In this document: positions 15,001-16,622 of the stretch, piece after piece | Numbering within the stretch: the stretch's first letter is position 1 | Layout: each line of letters opens with the position of its first letter | NCBI GenBank assembly: GCA_031256815.1 | Contig: JAIRPU010000165.1 | Coordinates: 1 to 16,622 of the forward strand | Length of the DNA stretch: 16,622 bases | Direction: 5' to 3' | Source of the DNA: Spirochaetaceae bacterium | Lineage (GTDB): Bacteria; Spirochaetota; Spirochaetia; Treponematales; Breznakiellaceae | The notes under the pieces: generated by a model | The model's input: the letters and a program-made list of their open reading frames with translations, nothing else | What the model was told of the DNA's origin: nothing | The model's database searches: none | Translations under genes and position numbers: made by a program

Positions 15001-16353
15001 GGCGCTTTGTATTGAAAGGTCGCCTGCCGCGCTTTCTTCCAAAAACGAACCTGTACCGGCAGAGCAGGCTTCGTTCATCGCGTAATCTATTGGAACGCCG
15101 TTTTTTAGAAGCACATATTTGGCGTCCTGCCCGCCGATTTCGAATATTGTTTCCACTTCTTTATCGAAGAACGTGGTGCCTGTCGCATGGGCGATAATCT
15201 CGTTATAAACGCCGGGCGTTTCCAAAAACACCCCCAAAATTTCGCGGGATGACCCTGTTGTGGCGACAAGCCTTATATCAGCATCTTTGCCGCCTGTATC
15301 CGAGACGATTTTTTCCTGCACTATCTGCAGACATTCTTTAAGCGCCTTTACCGGGTCGCCGTGTGTGCGGCCGTAGTGGCTTGCGGCGAGTTCGTCTGTT
15401 TCCATATCGACAAGGCAGATTTTGGTTGTTGTGGAACCTCCGTCTACACCCAAAATATATTTATGGCCGGACTTAACTTTGCCTTCGCCTTTTTCAAATG
15501 TGCGCACTTTGTTTTTCCATTTTCCAAGCGCTTCGTGGCTTTCAAAGCGCACCATATTCGGCTTTAATAATGCTTCAAACTCAGGAAGAGGGCTGCCGGT
15601 TGCGCGGGCAAGACGCGCTGCGCCCGCAGCCTCGAACACCGCCGCCGTTTTTGGAATAATGAATTCAATTTCCGGAGCTTTTTCGCGTATAAACCTTATG
15701 ATGTGCCGGTTAAGCGTAATACCGCCTGTTAGCACAACACGTCCGTTTGTAACCTTTGCCCGTTTCAAAAAGTCTATAACTTTTACCGCCATAACATCAG
15801 AAAGTGAAAGTACAATGTCGTCTTTTGTAGCTTCGCGTTTGTTCAGGCGATGAGTGCAATCGCTTTTCATAAATACTGAACAGCGGGTTGAAAGCGGATA
15901 GACCTTTGCCGTATCGCTTACTTTGTCGATGTCGGCAAGCGTCATATCCATACGGGCAAGCTGCTGCTTTAAAAATTCGCCGGTACCGGAGGCGCATTTA
16001 TTGCCGGAAAAATTGTTTACGATTTTTCCGGTTTCGTCCAGGCGGTATACGATTAAGTCTTCTCCGCCCATGCTTACAACGGCGTTGGCTCCGGCAAGCG
16101 CTTCTGCGTGAAGCGCTTCTTCTGTACACAAAGGCTCTAAAGTCCCGGTAAGATTGAACATGAAGCGCCCTTCATTTCCGGTAACAAGCGCCTTAACGCC
16201 GCTTTTTATATTTCCTTCGGAGAGGAGTCTTTTTACCGTTGCATGGAAGTCTCCTTCATGCGGAGCGGACGCGCTCCAAAGCACCTTGTCGTCTTCGTTC
16301 ATTAAAACCATTTTAAGGCTCGTTGAGCCGATGTTTATTCCAAGTGTTTGCAT
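12055..16353 (-). CDS. Acyl-CoA dehydratase activase fusion, 1432 aa
   Basis: Giant protein of the 2-hydroxyglutaryl-CoA dehydratase activase (BcrAD/BadFG) family. Two ASKHA ATPase modules come first: residues 1-250 (GINIGSTS, cluster cysteines C120 in NKCASGTG and C158) and 298-562 (GVDGGSTTTK, GGQDAKY, C430 in NEACSAGTG and C471). A four-cysteine block follows (C592, C595, C599, C617), probably another Fe-S site. Residues about 660-880 form the DUF2229 region (GIPRAFSVHTLYPFY). The remainder resembles the dehydratase subunit fold HgdB, with C918, C1056 (KECVPSH), C1092 and C1354. Such proteins of about 1400 residues are widespread in anaerobes, and their substrate is unknown. Known activases inject one electron with ATP into their dehydratase partner. 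Here activase and a dehydratase-like part share one chain. It ends 50 bp before ilvD, probably in one transcript. Confidence 0.92.
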   Translation of the reverse strand: MQTLGINIGSTSLKMVLMNEDDKVLWSASAPHEGDFHATVKRLLSEGNIKSGVKALVTGNEGRFMFNLTGTLEPLCTEEALHAEALAGANAVVSMGGEDLIVYRLDETGKIVNNFSGNKCASGTGEFLKQQLARMDMTLADIDKVSDTAKVYPLSTRCSVFMKSDCTHRLNKREATKDDIVLSLSDVMAVKVIDFLKRAKVTNGRVVLTGGITLNRHIIRFIREKAPEIEFIIPKTAAVFEAAGAARLARATGSPLPEFEALLKPNMVRFESHEALGKWKNKVRTFEKGEGKVKSGHKYILGVDGGSTTTKICLVDMETDELAASHYGRTHGDPVKALKECLQIVQEKIVSDTGGKDADIRLVATTGSSREILGVFLETPGVYNEIIAHATGTTFFDKEVETIFEIGGQDAKYVLLKNGVPIDYAMNEACSAGTGSFLEESAAGDLSIQSAVEIGPIALSADNPLKMGEHCSAFINSDIRKAVQQGASRENITAGIIGSIASNYLNRVVGNRTIGGKIFLQGGVAKNPAVPLAFAMQLDKEILVPPSPELMGCFGVALLAKRKAADGLLAEKKIDIDALREREIVYERVFNCKSCENLCPIQVLGVAGNKYMFGGRCNKYTNMRKSVKDVPVFDYVEKRQKLLFEEFAAPDGEGRPEGRRNITVGIPRAFSVHTLYPFYSHFFYELGIRTFLSTEVAHAGVARAESTYCFPAEIAHGAVQDCLDKGCDYVLLPHFRDMPSYEKDVHANFCPITQSLPYYVEKAFPDIDKSRWLPLVVSFKFGDDKALELFVEMTARLGIGEEDTKRAFNAATKKMRECQERLSKLGEEALSEARAAGRPVIAILGRPYNAFTAEANMGIPRKFTTRGYSVIPFDILPFDNEKIFDNMYWYYGQQDIKAAQFLKKEENIYVTWVTNFSCAPDSFLLHYLKWSQGQKPFLVLELDSHSADAGVDTRVEAFLDIIDGYRAKKFEIEAERYDNGWRFDQSNLTIRNANTGEIVPVRNNKRVKLLLSNMGAISTEYVAASVRSLGIQAEAMPVATVKTVQVARAHASGKECVPSHLVLGSALQYFAGEKYRKDELYLLFVPITTGPCRTGQYFVYYENLFRDLRMENVVVFILSADNSYAELGPGFAKEMWKGLVLADYLKDIQTGLKATAENPKEAEAVFEKAWRRLMNTVEHNPQGLWKELKNVTKAVRQIPLKRKLSDCPKVLIVGEIYVRRDDFAVGELTNLMSERGLVVKVAGISEWIHYLDFVREYALKKLIKLRQPGNRVKLIKLRIEEAWKHHVEKKALAILKPTGLIPDTPHDMHKIMKYTEEHFVNLELNSEIAVSSGSAAAAMDAGYSGIVNISPFACLIGRVIEGIFTPWARERNYPMLSVEVDGNLLPPNIVNKLNIFIVNVLRFRSGSDLSALVDSGSGADTPPDSDGKKAAA

Positions 16354-16428
16354 AATGACCTATGATAGCACTTTGCGCCCGTTTGGGTGTAGTGCTTCTT
16401 AAAGTTTGATAAAACGTATGGTTACTGT

Positions 16429-16578
16429 CAGCCGCCGCTTAAGGCTATGCGCTGCTTTTTGGCTGTGCCGCCGCCGGCGCAAAGCCCCGCCCTGACAGCG
16501 CGCCAGCCGCCGCTTAAGGCTATGCGCTGCTTTTTGGCTGTGCCGCCGCCGGCGCAAAGACACGCCCTGACAGCGCGT
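16429..16578. repeat. Two 75-bp tandem direct repeats
   Basis: Unit 1 is 16429-16503 and unit 2 is 16504-16578. They are in direct contact and differ at only three positions (57, 59 and 75 of the unit). A third copy begins at 16579 but matches for only nine bases (cagccgccg) before diverging. No spacers, so not CRISPR. The near identity points to recent duplication. Confidence 0.93.
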
Positions 16579-16606
16579 CAGCCGCCGGCCTCCACCAGCC
16601 GCCGGC
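16579..16606. repeat. Short direct repeat cagccgccggc
   Basis: cagccgccggc occurs at 16579-16589 and again at 16596-16606, 17 bases apart. The first copy begins where a third 75-bp unit would begin. Confidence 0.6.
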
Positions 16607-16608
16607 TA

Positions 16609-16622
16609 AACCGCACGCGGTT
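16609..16622. repeat. Palindrome at the window edge
   Basis: aaccgc (16609-16614), AC, gcggtt (16617-16622). The palindrome may continue beyond the window. Its core is the same as in the hairpin at 68-100 (aaaccgc / gcggttt with AAT loop), so both ends of the window may carry members of one repeat family. Confidence 0.6.

Larger units (their letters stand above)
16354..16622. other. Intergenic region upstream of the activase gene
   Basis: No gene is recognised. The first 75 bases are of mixed composition and should hold the promoter of the activase gene. A TATCAT (16367-16362 on the - strand) lies only 8 bases before the ATG and has no good -35. From 16429 the sequence becomes very GC-rich and consists of two 75-bp tandem repeats and a palindrome at the edge. 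The window ends inside this element. Confidence 0.6.

Noticed and set aside
16429..16578. CRISPR array
   Set aside because: Only two units that touch each other with no spacers, and no cas gene in the window.
16429..16622. Tandem repeats read as a repeat protein (75 bp equals 25 codons; a + frame is open from 16393 to the edge)
   Set aside because: Two - strand frames through the repeat are open as well, so absence of stops follows from the GC-rich composition. There is no suitable ribosome binding site; the AAGG before the ATG at 16447 is too close.

Overview
The window carries twelve clear protein-coding genes packed tightly between two GC-rich, repeat-laden non-coding ends. The gene set suggests an anaerobic or fermentative bacterium with a strictly compact genome: a giant 2-hydroxyacyl-CoA dehydratase activase fusion, a PflA/PflX-type radical SAM enzyme, a Na/phosphate symporter with a PhoU-like tail, Pot-type ABC genes and an AroH chorismate mutase. 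The combination, together with the mixed GC content, reminds me of gut-associated spirochetes (Treponema of termite or animal gut), but no rRNA or marker gene is present, so this assignment is tentative.

Left part (1-5182). Positions 1-322 hold no gene but a striking run of perfect hairpins, most with three-base loops. Then follow, on the + strand, an OmpR-type response regulator, an overlapping sensor histidine kinase and, 12 bp later, a radical SAM protein. A dCMP deaminase faces them from the - strand. It diverges from a two-gene + strand unit of a small three-helix membrane protein and an AroH chorismate mutase, which overlap by 4 bp. AroH converges with a DEDDh 3'-5' exonuclease, their ends overlapping by 9 bp.

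Middle part (4667-10196). A - strand unit runs potA, potB, a CNNM/CorC-type membrane protein, a Na/Pi cotransporter and the exonuclease. Junctions are 4-bp ATGA overlaps (potA/potB, potB/CNNM), a 30-bp gap and a 1-bp gap. A good promoter (TTGACA, 18 bp, TAGTAT) lies just before potA, which starts with TTG. The usual potC and potD are absent from this unit.

Right part (10201-16622). A - strand pair consists of a 1432-residue activase-dehydratase fusion and, 50 bp downstream, an IlvD/Edd-family dehydratase that lacks the first cluster cysteine, as the [4Fe-4S] members do. Upstream of the activase lie two 75-bp tandem repeats and, at the very edge, a palindrome whose core matches the first hairpin at the left end. 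The window thus looks like a block of ordinary metabolic and transport genes bounded by related intergenic palindromic repeats. I see no CRISPR array, transposase, phage gene, tRNA or rRNA, and no clear novel defence or biosynthetic system. The repeats are the least explained part.
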